Shown here: one piece after another, positions 1 through 8,160 of the stretch
Position numbering within the stretch: the first letter of the stretch is position 1
Layout: each line of letters opens with the position of its first letter
From: Nitrososphaerota archaeon
Lineage (GTDB): Archaea; Thermoproteota; Nitrososphaeria; Nitrososphaerales; Nitrosopumilaceae
Direction: 5' to 3'
Assembly: GCA_028866655.1 (NCBI GenBank)
Contig: JAGWHQ010000015.1
Coordinates: 1 to 35,210 of the forward strand
DNA: 35,210 nt
Made by a program: the position numbers and the translations under genes
Notes under the pieces: generated by a model
Told to the model about the DNA's origin: nothing
Database searches by the model: none
Seen by the model: the letters and a program-made list of their open reading frames with translations, nothing else

Positions 1-57
1 ATAACGAGAAAAATTATCTTGGCAATGATTATATTCTGTTGTTGATGGCCATCTTTC

Positions 58-990
58 ATGTCTATGAATCAATCTGTCTTGATCTGTGATCAAGTGGCAC
101 CAATTCTAAATGACATATTACAAAAAAATGGATTAAAAATAACATATGAACCGGAAATTATGCCAGATCAAATAAAAGAAAAAATTTCTAATTTTGATAT
201 AGTTATAGTTAGAAGCAGAACAAAGATCACAAAAGAAATGATTGACCGTGCAACCCAGTGCAAAATAATTGCACGTGTAGGAGTGGGTCTTGATAATATT
301 GATACTGATGCAGCAAAGGCAAAGGGAATACGAGTTATCAATGCAGTAGAAGGAGCAATGAATGCAGTTGCAGAACTTGTTTTGGGATTGATGCTTTCAA
401 TGGCAAGAGAAATTCCAAGAGCAGACCGAGAGATTCGAAACGGCAAATGGCTCAAAAAAGAACTGATGGGAAGTGAACTTTCTGGGAAATATCTTGGTAT
501 AGTTGGCTTGGGAAATATTGGAAAAAGACTTGCAAAGCTTGCAAGAGGCTTGAACATGAATATCATTGGATTTGATGTAATGCCAATTGCAGACGATTTT
601 GCGCGTGATGTAGGATTGATAAAAACAGATATTGACACTCTACTCTCAAGTGCTGATTACGTTTCATTTCATGTACCACTAACTGAAACTACACATCACT
701 TAGTAAATGCCAAAAGGCTTGCTACTATGAAAAAGACATCATATATCATAAACACATCAAGGGGTGAAATTATTGATGAAGATGCATTGCATGATGCACT
801 CAAGGAAGGGAAAATTGCAGGTGCTGCACTTGATGTCTTTGAAAAAGAACCTGCAGTTGGAAACAAACTTACACTGCTTCCAAATGTTGTATGCACTCCT
901 CATATTGGTGCCCAAACAAAAGAAGCTCAGACACTTGCAGCAAATGTCATAGGCGAAAAAATAATCATGATCCTTCGCGGCGTTATCTGA
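58..990 (+). CDS. serA: D-3-phosphoglycerate dehydrogenase (short form, no ACT domain)
   Basis: This enzyme oxidises 3-phosphoglycerate to 3-phosphohydroxypyruvate with NAD, the first step of serine synthesis, in the cytosol. The 310-aa product has the D-2-hydroxyacid dehydrogenase layout: a split catalytic domain around a Rossmann fold with GLGNIG (about 150-155), followed by the substrate/NAD motif NTSRGE with Arg235, the Glu of DVFEKEP (about 264) and the catalytic His282 in CTPHIGAQT. It ends just after the catalytic core, so the C-terminal ASB/ACT regulatory part of long SerA is missing and serine feedback through ACT is not expected. A TATA-like stretch near 28-36 lies about 26 nt before the ATG, which fits a leaderless mRNA; ATG 64 is an in-frame alternative. 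It is convergent with the next gene. Another 2-hydroxyacid dehydrogenase specificity (glyoxylate/hydroxypyruvate reductase) is the main alternative. Confidence 0.85.
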   Translation: MSMNQSVLICDQVAPILNDILQKNGLKITYEPEIMPDQIKEKISNFDIVIVRSRTKITKEMIDRATQCKIIARVGVGLDNIDTDAAKAKGIRVINAVEGAMNAVAELVLGLMLSMAREIPRADREIRNGKWLKKELMGSELSGKYLGIVGLGNIGKRLAKLARGLNMNIIGFDVMPIADDFARDVGLIKTDIDTLLSSADYVSFHVPLTETTHHLVNAKRLATMKKTSYIINTSRGEIIDEDALHDALKEGKIAGAALDVFEKEPAVGNKLTLLPNVVCTPHIGAQTKEAQTLAANVIGEKIIMILRGVI

Positions 991-1023
991 TAACTTAAAA
1001 CAAAAAACAATTAAAAATAAAAC

Positions 1024-1653
1024 CTAGACTCGAATAATTCCGTTTTCAAGTAGATATTCTATTGCCATGCCAAATTCATTGTCTGAGATGGAATCATTTG
1101 ACCACAACTGGATACTGTTTTTGAACCACTGTGGGATGTATACTTGACTTGTGGAATTGTTGTAATTTGGAACACTAAGTATGTTGTTATTTATCATCTC
1201 TCTAATTATTCCTGCATACACCTTGTCTGTGGGTGATCCTTGTTCTAATGTTCTTACAAGTGACTTGAATTCTGTAGGTATGACAATTTTACCAGTGTCT
1301 ATTAGATCAAAAGAAACACTCGCAGTAGCGTTGGCGTATTCTGCGTCAATACGGTAGGTTCCAGGATTAAATGTTGTCTTGTAAAATGGAAATGGTGAAG
1401 TGATTGTGCTGTTTAGTTTGTCTATTGGTAAGTCAATTGGTGCGCTTGTCTTGTTTGAGCTGTCTGTGATGTGTAAGGTTATGTTGTTGTTGACAAGTTC
1501 TGAGACCTGGAAGTTGATTGAAAGAAAGTCTCCATATTCGTAAACATGTTTGCTTGTAGATATCTCAAGGGAAGGGGTTGCAAAACTGTACTGTGTGCTA
1601 AAAACTAATGCCCCAATCATAACAAATGCCAAAATTTGTCTTGGCCATTTCAT
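1024..1653 (-). CDS. Secreted Ig-like protein with thaumarchaeal C-terminal helical motif
   Basis: I do not recognise a named family, but the parts can be described. Residues 1-26 look like a signal peptide (short basic start, hydrophobic core, small residues before TPSLEIS). Residues about 28-115 look like an Ig/macroglobulin-type beta domain (YEYGDFLSINFQV, then PGTYRIDAEY near the end), with several N-x-S/T sites. Residues about 125-165 and 172-209 look like two related helical units; the second (IPQWFKNSIQLWSNDSISDNEF) resembles a short W-rich motif that recurs at the C-termini of many thaumarchaeal exported proteins. No C-terminal membrane anchor is visible. It is convergent with the dehydrogenase gene and divergent from L15e across 108 nt. 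It probably acts in the pseudoperiplasm or at the S-layer; its function is unknown. Confidence 0.75.
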   Translation of the reverse strand: MKWPRQILAFVMIGALVFSTQYSFATPSLEISTSKHVYEYGDFLSINFQVSELVNNNITLHITDSSNKTSAPIDLPIDKLNSTITSPFPFYKTTFNPGTYRIDAEYANATASVSFDLIDTGKIVIPTEFKSLVRTLEQGSPTDKVYAGIIREMINNNILSVPNYNNSTSQVYIPQWFKNSIQLWSNDSISDNEFGMAIEYLLENGIIRV

Positions 1654-1761
1654 AAAAACTAGGAAAAATTAATTTCATAAATAGGCTTCCTTGAGATTTG
1701 ATTTATTTTGTAAGTAAAATCACGCTTAATTTTCTAACAGAATATAAAGGGTAAATTTGTA

Positions 1762-2229
1762 GTGCCGAGTATGCCTAGTCAACAGGACCAAATCTGGATC
1801 AAGATGTGGAAAGAAAATTCTCCAGAGCTTAGGGCAAAGGCCATACAATGGAGAAAAGAAAATGCTCTAACACGTGTGGATAGACCAAGCAGGATCCAAA
1901 GAGCACGAAGACTAGGATACAAGGCAAAACAAGGAATTGTTGTAGTAAGAATGCGTGTGGGTAAAGGTAACATGCGCAAGAAAAGACCAGTTGCAGGAAG
2001 AAGACCAAAACATTTGGGTGTACTTAGAATCAAGCCTGCTCTTAGCATGCAAAGAGTTGCAGAGCGTAGAGTGTTAGAGAGATTTCCAAACATGGATCTT
2101 CTTGGCTCATATTATGTTCATCAAGACGGTTTGTATCTCTGGTATGAAGTAATACTTGCAGATGTCTCACATCCAAGAATTGTAAAAGACAAGGAAATTC
2201 GCGGTAAACTTGCTACTCTGAAAAATTGA
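1762..2229 (+). CDS. rpl15e: 50S ribosomal protein L15e
   Basis: This is a structural protein of the large ribosomal subunit found only in archaea and eukaryotes. The product is very basic and carries the family core: the RARRLGYKAKQG region, GKGNMRKKRPVAGRRPKHLGV in the middle and ERFPNMDLLGSYYVHQDG followed by YWYEVILADVSHP-like residues near the end. About 150 aa is close to the usual archaeal length. The annotated GTG at 1762 gives an N-terminus of three extra residues; ATG 1771 lies about 26 nt downstream of a TATA-like stretch (aatataaa, 1741-1748) and may be the true, leaderless start. Its stop overlaps the TTG start of the next gene, so the two are probably translated from one message. 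Confidence 0.95.
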   Translation: MPSMPSQQDQIWIKMWKENSPELRAKAIQWRKENALTRVDRPSRIQRARRLGYKAKQGIVVVRMRVGKGNMRKKRPVAGRRPKHLGVLRIKPALSMQRVAERRVLERFPNMDLLGSYYVHQDGLYLWYEVILADVSHPRIVKDKEIRGKLATLKN

Positions 2230-2723
2230 GAATTCAAATTTTCTTATCATGTGTCATTTTACTAGGTATATTGTCCGCACCAGCTTTTGCACAAATCTCA
2301 GTTCCAAAAAACCTTGACCACCCTGGAATAAAATGGGACTGGCCAATAAAAGCAGAAAATTACACCTTTGATGTAACAACTGTATCAAACTTTGATCTAA
2401 AGAATGTAACATTTAACAAAATGAACAAAGAACTTGTCTTTCTTGGTAACAGTTCATTTGTTGGAAGCATTGCTGAAATTACAATTCCTACCAATCTGAT
2501 AGGTGGAAATCTTACAGTAACACAAGATGGAAAACCACTACCTGCTATTGTAATTCATGGAACTGACAGCTCTACTGTAATGCTAAAATTCAATCAGACT
2601 GGTACTACAAACACAAGTATCATGGGTACCACATATCTTCCAGAGTTTTCAAATGTTGCTTTACTTGTAATGGTATTATCAATCATGATGGTCTTGGTAA
2701 TACCAAAGATTAGAAAATTCTAA
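2226..2723 (+). CDS. Exported protein with PEFG-CTERM-like sorting signal
   Basis: This is a 165-aa secreted protein. Residues 1-22 form a signal peptide ending near AFAQ. A beta-rich middle (about 45-135) with several N-glycosylation-type sequons is followed by LPEFSN, a hydrophobic segment and a basic tail (KIRKF). That tripartite tail matches the thaumarchaeal PEFG-CTERM type, thought to be cut and anchored by an archaeosortase; here the G is replaced by S. The middle domain resembles those of the proteins at 22216-23076 and 32453-32953. The TTG start overlaps the TGA of L15e (TTGA), which implies translational coupling. The 3' end overlaps the convergent membrane-protein gene by 4 nt. Role unknown; surface or S-layer-associated is the likeliest location. 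Confidence 0.75.
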   Translation: MRIQIFLSCVILLGILSAPAFAQISVPKNLDHPGIKWDWPIKAENYTFDVTTVSNFDLKNVTFNKMNKELVFLGNSSFVGSIAEITIPTNLIGGNLTVTQDGKPLPAIVIHGTDSSTVMLKFNQTGTTNTSIMGTTYLPEFSNVALLVMVLSIMMVLVIPKIRKF

Positions 2724-3403
2724 AATCCGTTGTTATAGTCTTCCCACATGTTTGTTCTTGTGGTAAGTGTGTTCATCTGATAAAATATTCCACCTACAAT
2801 TCCTGCTTGATAAAATGCATACAGGTAAACTTGAGAATGTGCTGGGTCTGCATGCGTAAAGCTGAGTGCAAGCATGGAAAAGAAGATGTATGTTCCAACA
2901 AATGTGTATATTCTACTAAATGCTCCATCCATTCCTACTATTTTTTTTGTTGCAGCTGCCATTATTGTTATACTTGATATTATCAAAAATGTCAATCCGC
3001 CGTTTGACTGGATAAACTCTGTTGCCCATGGAATCAAACCATCTGTAAAAATTGACTTGTGTGATGGTTGTATACCCCCGTGAAGTGCAAAAGATACTGA
3101 CGTAAGGATCGCACCCATCATGAACAAAAATAAAAATCCTTTGAAGAATGCTCGTTTTAGTGGGCTATGGGATTCTGAAGGACGCATTACTCTGTCAGTC
3201 ATTTTTAAGCCATATAGAAAACCAATTCCAAAGGATGGCACAAACATCAAGTCGATAATCAAAGGACTTTGTTTTAGCAACTTGTCAATATCAGGTCCAA
3301 ATATGAAATATGAGACAAGTGCTAGTGCTGCTGCTACTGCAAATACTGCAATGTCAATCCATCTCCTATTCTTAACTTCTAGGTCTGTTCCCCACTCGTC
3401 CAA
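2720..3403 (-). CDS. Multispanning membrane protein, unknown function
   Basis: The 227-aa product has about six hydrophobic segments (roughly 16-36, 45-65, 83-106, 130-150, 164-184 and 190-208), a short acidic cytoplasmic start (MDEWGTDLEV) and an acidic tail. It has no cysteine and none of the Cys/Arg/His signature of archaeosortases, so it is not the sorting enzyme for the neighbouring PEFG-type protein. I do not recognise the family; it looks like a lineage-specific thaumarchaeal membrane protein. The TTG start is chosen because an in-frame stop lies a few codons upstream and no ATG intervenes. It is divergent from the small membrane protein to the right and overlaps the PEFG-type gene tail to tail by 4 nt. 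Confidence 0.7.
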   Translation of the reverse strand: MDEWGTDLEVKNRRWIDIAVFAVAAALALVSYFIFGPDIDKLLKQSPLIIDLMFVPSFGIGFLYGLKMTDRVMRPSESHSPLKRAFFKGFLFLFMMGAILTSVSFALHGGIQPSHKSIFTDGLIPWATEFIQSNGGLTFLIISSITIMAAATKKIVGMDGAFSRIYTFVGTYIFFSMLALSFTHADPAHSQVYLYAFYQAGIVGGIFYQMNTLTTRTNMWEDYNNGF

Positions 3404-3434
3404 TTTGATTTGCTGTTGGATTGTTGATTAAAGA

Positions 3435-3722
3435 ATGAAATCAAAAGAATTTTTTGCCTTTCTTATCAACTCCTTTTGTCTTTTATTGGGGACCTATTCA
3501 TCACATGCTATGAAAATAGGAATCGCAATCATGTCTATTGGCATTATTGTTTTTGTATTTGGTGTAATTTTCTACCTTCAAGGAAATTCAATAGTTGGCC
3601 CTACCTCATCGTTCATGTATTCAAATCCGAAATGGATTGTAAACGGCCAATGGATTGCCGTTGGTGGTGCATTGATCTTTGTTGCAGGCCTTGGAATTAG
3701 CTTACGACGCCCAAAGTCATAG
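3435..3722 (+). CDS. Small two-helix membrane protein
   Basis: As called from the first ATG it is 95 aa with two clear transmembrane helices (about 28-48 and 72-89), a polar loop containing GPTSSFMYSNPKW, and a basic C-terminus (LRRPKS). The internal ATG at 3510 (MKIGIAIM) is a better start: it leaves a 70-aa protein beginning directly with the first helix, and a TATA-like tttatt near 3480-3486 lies about 26 nt upstream, as for other leaderless genes here. The longer form would leave only 31 nt for two divergent promoters. Function unknown. The last 26 nt overlap the convergent RAM-domain gene. Confidence 0.6.
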   Translation: MKSKEFFAFLINSFCLLLGTYSSHAMKIGIAIMSIGIIVFVFGVIFYLQGNSIVGPTSSFMYSNPKWIVNGQWIAVGGALIFVAGLGISLRRPKS

Positions 3723-3927
3723 TGGATCTGACCTTGGATAATTGACGAATCTTTTTTGTAATCAGACTATCCATCTGAGATTCGGAATCGGTTTCAGCTT
3801 CTACTACAATGTCGTAATCTCCGTATACGACTCGTGCGTCCTTTACCTTGTCTATTTTCTTCAATTTTTCAACAATCTCGCTTTCGGCACCAAGCTCGCA
3901 ACCGATCAAAACGTATGCCTTTTCCAT
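3697..3927 (-). CDS. Stand-alone Lrp/AsnC ligand-binding (RAM) domain protein
   Basis: The 76-aa product is one RAM/AsnC_trans_reg domain with no DNA-binding helix-turn-helix. The pattern is typical: AYVLIGCELGAE at the start, the EIVEKLKKIDKV helix, then ARVVYGDYDIVVEAE with the conserved GDYD turn, and a final RSTMTLGVV strand. Such domains form dimers and higher rings, bind amino acids or other small effectors, and can associate with full-length Lrp regulators or act as effector sensors. The start ATG fits the beginning of the first strand exactly. It is divergent from the gene at 4029. Which partner or effector it uses cannot be read from the sequence. Confidence 0.85.
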   Translation of the reverse strand: MEKAYVLIGCELGAESEIVEKLKKIDKVKDARVVYGDYDIVVEAETDSESQMDSLITKKIRQLSKVRSTMTLGVVS

Positions 3928-4028
3928 ACTATCAAATCATGACACAAGCTTAAATCCTTATTCCATAAATTCAACACACTCGTTCCTACAATCTATTGTG
4001 ATTTGACTCAAATTTTTCATATTGGCTA

Positions 4029-4334
4029 TTGGCCATGGAATTAAATGGCGGTCTTTTAAAATATTATTTCATGGGATTATTTGGAAAATCAAAGCCCAAA
4101 GATGACACCATTGAACAAATGAGAATATTACTTGATAACTTTCAGTTTGCTGACTTGCAGACCTTTTGTACTGAAATACTTGGAGCTAAACCTGCAATTG
4201 ACCAGGAGCATTTGTCAAGCATCGAGATACTTGATTTTGTATGGGATCAATATCACAAGGGAAAAATACAATTTTCTCAGATAAAGGAATTTGCACTAAA
4301 ACATGAGATTGTTGCAGAAAACTTTTTTGAATAA
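4029..4334 (+). CDS. Hypothetical small soluble protein
   Basis: I do not recognise it. It is soluble, mostly helical and mildly acidic, with no signal peptide and no cysteine motif (one Cys in the middle). The first possible starts are TTG 4029 and ATG 4035, but the internal ATG 4071 gives the more natural N-terminus MGLFGKSKPKDD and an 87-aa protein; the 14 residues before it look like translated leader. The protein ends four bases from the convergent thioredoxin-NHL gene. Composition and codon use match the neighbours, so it is probably a native thaumarchaeal gene. Confidence 0.6.
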   Translation: MAMELNGGLLKYYFMGLFGKSKPKDDTIEQMRILLDNFQFADLQTFCTEILGAKPAIDQEHLSSIEILDFVWDQYHKGKIQFSQIKEFALKHEIVAENFFE

Positions 4335-4338
4335 ATTT

Positions 4339-5829
4339 TTAAATTTGTATATCTAATGTCTTGAGAATATTTGCTGTGAGATCATAGATGCGTATTAGAT
4401 GATTATTGGTATCTGCAATGTACAGCTTGTCTTGGTATAATTTTACATCACTTGGCTCGTATAGTCCTAATGTGTCGCAGCTTGGATCATCCAACCTGCA
4501 TGATGTACTCGTGCCTTGTTTTCCAATTAGTGTCTCAACTGAATCGTTATCTTGATCAATTACTCTAATTGAAGAATTGTAAGTATCTGCCACAAATATT
4601 TTGTTTGCAGTTGCACACAATCCTAATGGGTGCTGAAATAATGCCTCACCGGTTTTACCGTCCTTGTGTCCAAATGCAAATAATCCATGACCTACAATAG
4701 TTCTGATATATTCTGTCTTGAGATCTATCTCTCGGACAGATGATGTTTCACTGTCTACAAAGTATACTATGTCATCATGGATGAAAACTCCGCTTGGTTG
4801 TGCAAGCTGTGCTTGCATCCTGTTACCGTCGATGATGTCTTCTTGACCATTTCCTGCAAAAGGTCTTGCCATCTCAGTATTGATGTCATATGTCCATATC
4901 TGATGATTTCCTGCCATTGTGATAAAGATCAAGTTGTCTTTTACTGCAACATCCCATGGGGATGAAATTGCAATATCTTTTCCTTTACCGCCTGCTGATC
5001 TCCATGGGCCTTGTTTTCCTGTTCCAACAAGTGTAGTGACTTGGTTGTTTTGCAAATCTATTTTTCGCAATGCATGGTTTTCTGTGTCTGCAACAAAAAT
5101 AAAATCATCTTTCCATGAAACCCCTTGAGGTCTAAAAAATATGGCATCTGAAAATCTACCATCCGCTAGACCTGCCTTGCCACTTCCAATGGTATGTAAT
5201 ATTCTGCCTGCAAGATCAGTTACAATGACTCGGTTGTGGTTCGAGTCAGATATGGCAATCCTATCTTTTGATATTGATATCTTGCCTGGAAAAGATAATG
5301 CTGTGTTGCTCTTCTTGATGGTTTTTACAATCTTGATTGGCTCTCTTGCCAATGTGTGAGATTTTTCATGTTTTTCCAAAAGAACATCAATTGTATCCTC
5401 TACCATCTCCTTTTGTCCCTCACCAGACTGTCTGTATACTAGAATTCCATTGGGATCAATTATGGTAATGGTGGGCCAACCACTAATTCCAAACTTGTTC
5501 CAGACAGTCATTTTCCTGTCTACAAGTACTGGATGTGATATCTCGTATCTTTCTACTGCCTGCTCGATATTTTTCATATCTTGCTCATTGAAAAATTTTG
5601 CAGAATGTACTCCTATGAATACAACTGGCATGTCTTTGTATTTTTCTTCAAGTTCTGCAAGTACTGGTAGCGTATGCATGCAATTTATGCAACAATAAGT
5701 CCAAAAATCTAGTACGATGACATGACCCTTGAGTTTTTCAAGAGAGAGTGGCTCTTTTGTATTGACCCAATCAAACTCTGAAGGAAACTCTGGTGCCTTG
5801 GTAACTTTGGAAAATATGTTATCAAACAT
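4339..5829 (-). CDS. Thioredoxin-like domain fused to NHL beta-propeller (NHLRC2-type)
   Basis: The 496-aa protein joins two modules. Residues about 20-155 are a TlpA/AhpC-type thioredoxin fold: VLDFWTYCCINCMHTLP holds the redox pair Cys47-x-x-Cys50 plus an extra Cys46, and the cis-Pro loop is GWPTITIID. Residues about 175-490 are a six-bladed NHL propeller with repeated units of the type GRFSDAIFFRPQGV...VADTENHALRKIDL, LAQPSGVFI...VDSETSSVREID and YEPSDVKL...ADTNNHLIRIYDL. The same architecture occurs in animal NHLRC2 and many bacterial proteins; the substrate is generally unknown, but a disulfide or redox role with propeller-mediated binding is likely. No signal peptide is seen, so it should be cytoplasmic. 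It is divergent from the zinc-finger gene across 99 nt. Confidence 0.88.
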   Translation of the reverse strand: MFDNIFSKVTKAPEFPSEFDWVNTKEPLSLEKLKGHVIVLDFWTYCCINCMHTLPVLAELEEKYKDMPVVFIGVHSAKFFNEQDMKNIEQAVERYEISHPVLVDRKMTVWNKFGISGWPTITIIDPNGILVYRQSGEGQKEMVEDTIDVLLEKHEKSHTLAREPIKIVKTIKKSNTALSFPGKISISKDRIAISDSNHNRVIVTDLAGRILHTIGSGKAGLADGRFSDAIFFRPQGVSWKDDFIFVADTENHALRKIDLQNNQVTTLVGTGKQGPWRSAGGKGKDIAISSPWDVAVKDNLIFITMAGNHQIWTYDINTEMARPFAGNGQEDIIDGNRMQAQLAQPSGVFIHDDIVYFVDSETSSVREIDLKTEYIRTIVGHGLFAFGHKDGKTGEALFQHPLGLCATANKIFVADTYNSSIRVIDQDNDSVETLIGKQGTSTSCRLDDPSCDTLGLYEPSDVKLYQDKLYIADTNNHLIRIYDLTANILKTLDIQI

Positions 5830-5928
5830 GATCTCAATTTGATATTTTGATTATTTAACATCTTTTCGGTAGTGTAATCGTATCTTAATACGACAGTCTT
5901 ATTAGTACGCCATATCTCCTCGTTAACG

Positions 5929-6216
5929 TTGGATCTTTTTAAAAAGAAATTCAAATGTGAACAATGTGATACCAAGTTTACAGTTTATGAGGATCTGATA
6001 AAACATGCTCGTCATGAACATCATCATGACATTGTCAAATGTGTTACTTGTGGGAAGGAGTTCATCCATGAAGCAGATAGACTTCATCATTCACGAGAAG
6101 AACATCAAAAGAAAATGTTTGGTCGTGTTCACAAAGGCGAACACAAACATGACAATTCTCCTTCTACACAGGACGAAGTTGATGAGCATACGAAAAATTT
6201 TGGCGACAAGCTATAA
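5929..6216 (+). CDS. Two-finger C2H2 zinc-finger protein
   Basis: The 95-aa protein has two tandem classical C2H2 fingers. Both have C-x2-C-x12-H-x4-H spacing: Cys10/Cys13/His26/His31 and Cys38/Cys41/His54/His59, each with the usual aromatic and Leu core positions (F17/L23 and F45/L52). The rest is a His/Lys-rich polar tail with no fold. Archaeal C2H2 proteins are usually small like this and are taken to bind DNA, RNA or protein; no target can be inferred here. The TTG start at 5929 is the first in-frame start, and a TATA-like cttattag (5899-5906) lies about 26 nt upstream, which supports a leaderless TTG. Confidence 0.85.
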   Translation: MDLFKKKFKCEQCDTKFTVYEDLIKHARHEHHHDIVKCVTCGKEFIHEADRLHHSREEHQKKMFGRVHKGEHKHDNSPSTQDEVDEHTKNFGDKL

Positions 6217-6324
6217 CTTACCTGTAGACATCCTTACTTTCTGTAACAGTTTGACAATTTGTTGTACTTAGATGTTATATTACATTGTGTGCTAACTATA
6301 ATTCCTGTTTTACTATACTGATGT

Positions 6325-6792
6325 ATGATTCACATTGTATCAAAAATAATGATAAACGCGTCTGCTAAACAAGTCTGGAGTGTAATTTCTGCAATTGAGA
6401 GGGATCCATATTTTTGGAAGGGCATGGAAAGAGTACGAAATACTTCTCATGCTAGGAATGTGTTCACTCGCGAGGTGACATTGAGTAATTCTGACAAGTG
6501 CTATCAAAAAGTTACTCTTTTTCCTATTGAGGGTATTCATATCAAGTGGACTCGGGGCTCAATAATTGGCATAAAAGACATTTTGGTAACGCAAATTGGA
6601 AATCAAACCCTTTTGGAAGTTGAAATGAATTATGATCTCAAAGGAATTGCACAAGTTCGTTCCAAGGAAATTTCAGAAGAATTACAAAACGAAGCTAAAT
6701 TGGCATTACAGTTGATAAAAGAAGACATTGAAAAAATTCGTCCTTTTCAGATTCAGAATAGAAAACAATGGGCAGATTTGATGCGTGAATAA
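6325..6792 (+). CDS. SRPBCC (START/polyketide-cyclase-like) family protein
   Basis: The 155-aa soluble protein has the helix-grip layout of SRPBCC proteins: a first strand (IVSKIMINASA), the KQVWSVISAIERDPYFWKGM region typical of this superfamily, a run of beta strands (residues 45-105) and a long C-terminal helix (about 112-140) that would close the hydrophobic cavity. These proteins bind lipophilic ligands or act as cyclases, hydratases or chaperone-like factors; no catalytic residue points to one function. A TATA-like ctataatt (6296-6303) sits about 26 nt before ATG 6325, fitting a leaderless start. A second, unrelated-looking SRPBCC gene lies at 20998-21387. Confidence 0.75.
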   Translation: MIHIVSKIMINASAKQVWSVISAIERDPYFWKGMERVRNTSHARNVFTREVTLSNSDKCYQKVTLFPIEGIHIKWTRGSIIGIKDILVTQIGNQTLLEVEMNYDLKGIAQVRSKEISEELQNEAKLALQLIKEDIEKIRPFQIQNRKQWADLMRE

Positions 6793-6915
6793 ACATACGA
6801 AGATTTTGACCTGTGTGTAAAAAGACAATTCTTGAATTGACGTTTACGAGGATCTTTACTAAAAATGGAAGCAAAAATTGACGACCGTAATTCTAATTTG
6901 AATTCTCTGAATGAT

Positions 6916-7983
6916 TTATCTGGTATTTGTTTTATTTCTGTATATTTTTACAAATATTGTGACTCCTCCCATTATTGCAGCGGCTATGATTGATAGTACT
7001 AGTATGATGTTATTCCACATGGGATTATTCTGAACAAGTTGAGTTGTGGAATTGTTTTGCGCATGATTGATTGCTGAAGAATTTTGCTGTATTTGTAATG
7101 AAATAATATCTTGTGTTCTGATTACGTGGGTGTTGGCATTTAACTGAGTTTCTAGGTGTGCTATATTTTCATTTGCGGTATTTTTTTGTACAGTGTTTGT
7201 AGAGTTGATTGTAGAGTTTTGATATATTGGTAATTTGTAATCTGGACCTGATATGCCCATCTGGTGTGGTAGTTTTCCTATCACTGCAAGTGCCTGTCTT
7301 ATCTGTTCATCAGTCCAGCTCCGTGCCTTGAGTTCTGTATAAAACTGGGTCTGACTGATAGTTCCATTTTGATATTCTTTTAAAATGGTATCACCATTGT
7401 CTGCAACTGGAGCCCCAGAAGGAGATGTTCCAGGCGTAACTAGGAATGGAATTGTATCTGTAGTATAATTCTGCCCAGAATCACTTTCAAGTACCCATCC
7501 AAGATTGATTTGATATATTCCTGAGGGCTCATCTTTTGTATTACAGAGAGTGGAAAACCTCTCCAATATCTTTCCATTTGATGTCACATCGCATACGGAA
7601 TTTTCAAAACCATTGAGAAAGATGGGTTTTGAATTGTTTGTACTGGGCAATGAAAATGTAATGATCCTGTCTGCTGAATCATGATTTGCTGCATCATCAT
7701 ATGTGTAGATTGGAAAACAATCTTGTCCTCCACAATGACTTGTCAAAGTGGTACCAAAGGGTTGTGAGAATGGGAGGTAAATGTAGAGATCTGGATATGG
7801 GTAGCTTGTTTTTGATATGTCTGGAATATGAGACACGGTGATAGTTATCTTGGTTCCAGGGGGTCCAGAGTGTGGATATATAGTAACGTATGGACTACCA
7901 AGTGTACCAAGATCTGTGGCCCATACTGCATTACATAATGGTATGATTCCAAGTCCTATCAATAGTAATACAGTACTTTTCAA
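6916..7983 (-). CDS. Exported protein with C-terminal membrane anchor
   Basis: The 355-aa product has a signal peptide (residues 1-22), an N-terminal beta domain starting VTIYPHSGPPGTKITITVSH, which resembles an IPT/TIG-like or quasi-Ig fold, and four cysteines in the ectodomain around DCFPIYTYDD and the CDVTSNGK region. Residues about 190-235 (ILKEYQNGTISQTQFYTEL, then WTDEQIRQAL) form a small helical unit. A low-complexity, Asn/Gln/Thr-rich stretch (about 255-315) leads to a single transmembrane helix (about 322-345) and a basic cytoplasmic tail. It has no PEFG motif. It is likely a surface-exposed anchored protein of unknown function. It is the last gene on this strand before the convergent SRPBCC gene. 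Confidence 0.7.
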   Translation of the reverse strand: MKSTVLLLIGLGIIPLCNAVWATDLGTLGSPYVTIYPHSGPPGTKITITVSHIPDISKTSYPYPDLYIYLPFSQPFGTTLTSHCGGQDCFPIYTYDDAANHDSADRIITFSLPSTNNSKPIFLNGFENSVCDVTSNGKILERFSTLCNTKDEPSGIYQINLGWVLESDSGQNYTTDTIPFLVTPGTSPSGAPVADNGDTILKEYQNGTISQTQFYTELKARSWTDEQIRQALAVIGKLPHQMGISGPDYKLPIYQNSTINSTNTVQKNTANENIAHLETQLNANTHVIRTQDIISLQIQQNSSAINHAQNNSTTQLVQNNPMWNNIILVLSIIAAAIMGGVTIFVKIYRNKTNTR

Positions 7984-8160
7984 TTATGCAAAACGCTGCA
8001 ATCAATAATTAATAAGACTTGAGTTGAATTTGTTAGTAATATTTTGTGTAGTATACTTATAGATGATTGTTCTATGTGGTATATTTTGAAATTTTATAAA
8101 ATAAATGGTGATTAACAATATTCTTTCTAAGAGGTTAATTGTTGTTTTCTGATGTTGAAA

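Noticed and set aside
168-638. 156-aa minus-strand ORF inside the dehydrogenase gene
   Set aside because: Shadow of the Rossmann-fold coding region, without recognisable features.
2720-3403. Archaeosortase for the neighbouring PEFG-type protein
   Set aside because: It is polytopic and adjacent, but has no cysteine and no Cys...Arg...His-type active-site pattern.
6865-6993. 42-aa plus-strand ORF after the SRPBCC gene
   Set aside because: More than half lies antisense to the membrane-anchor coding region of the next gene, and no promoter-like spacing was found.
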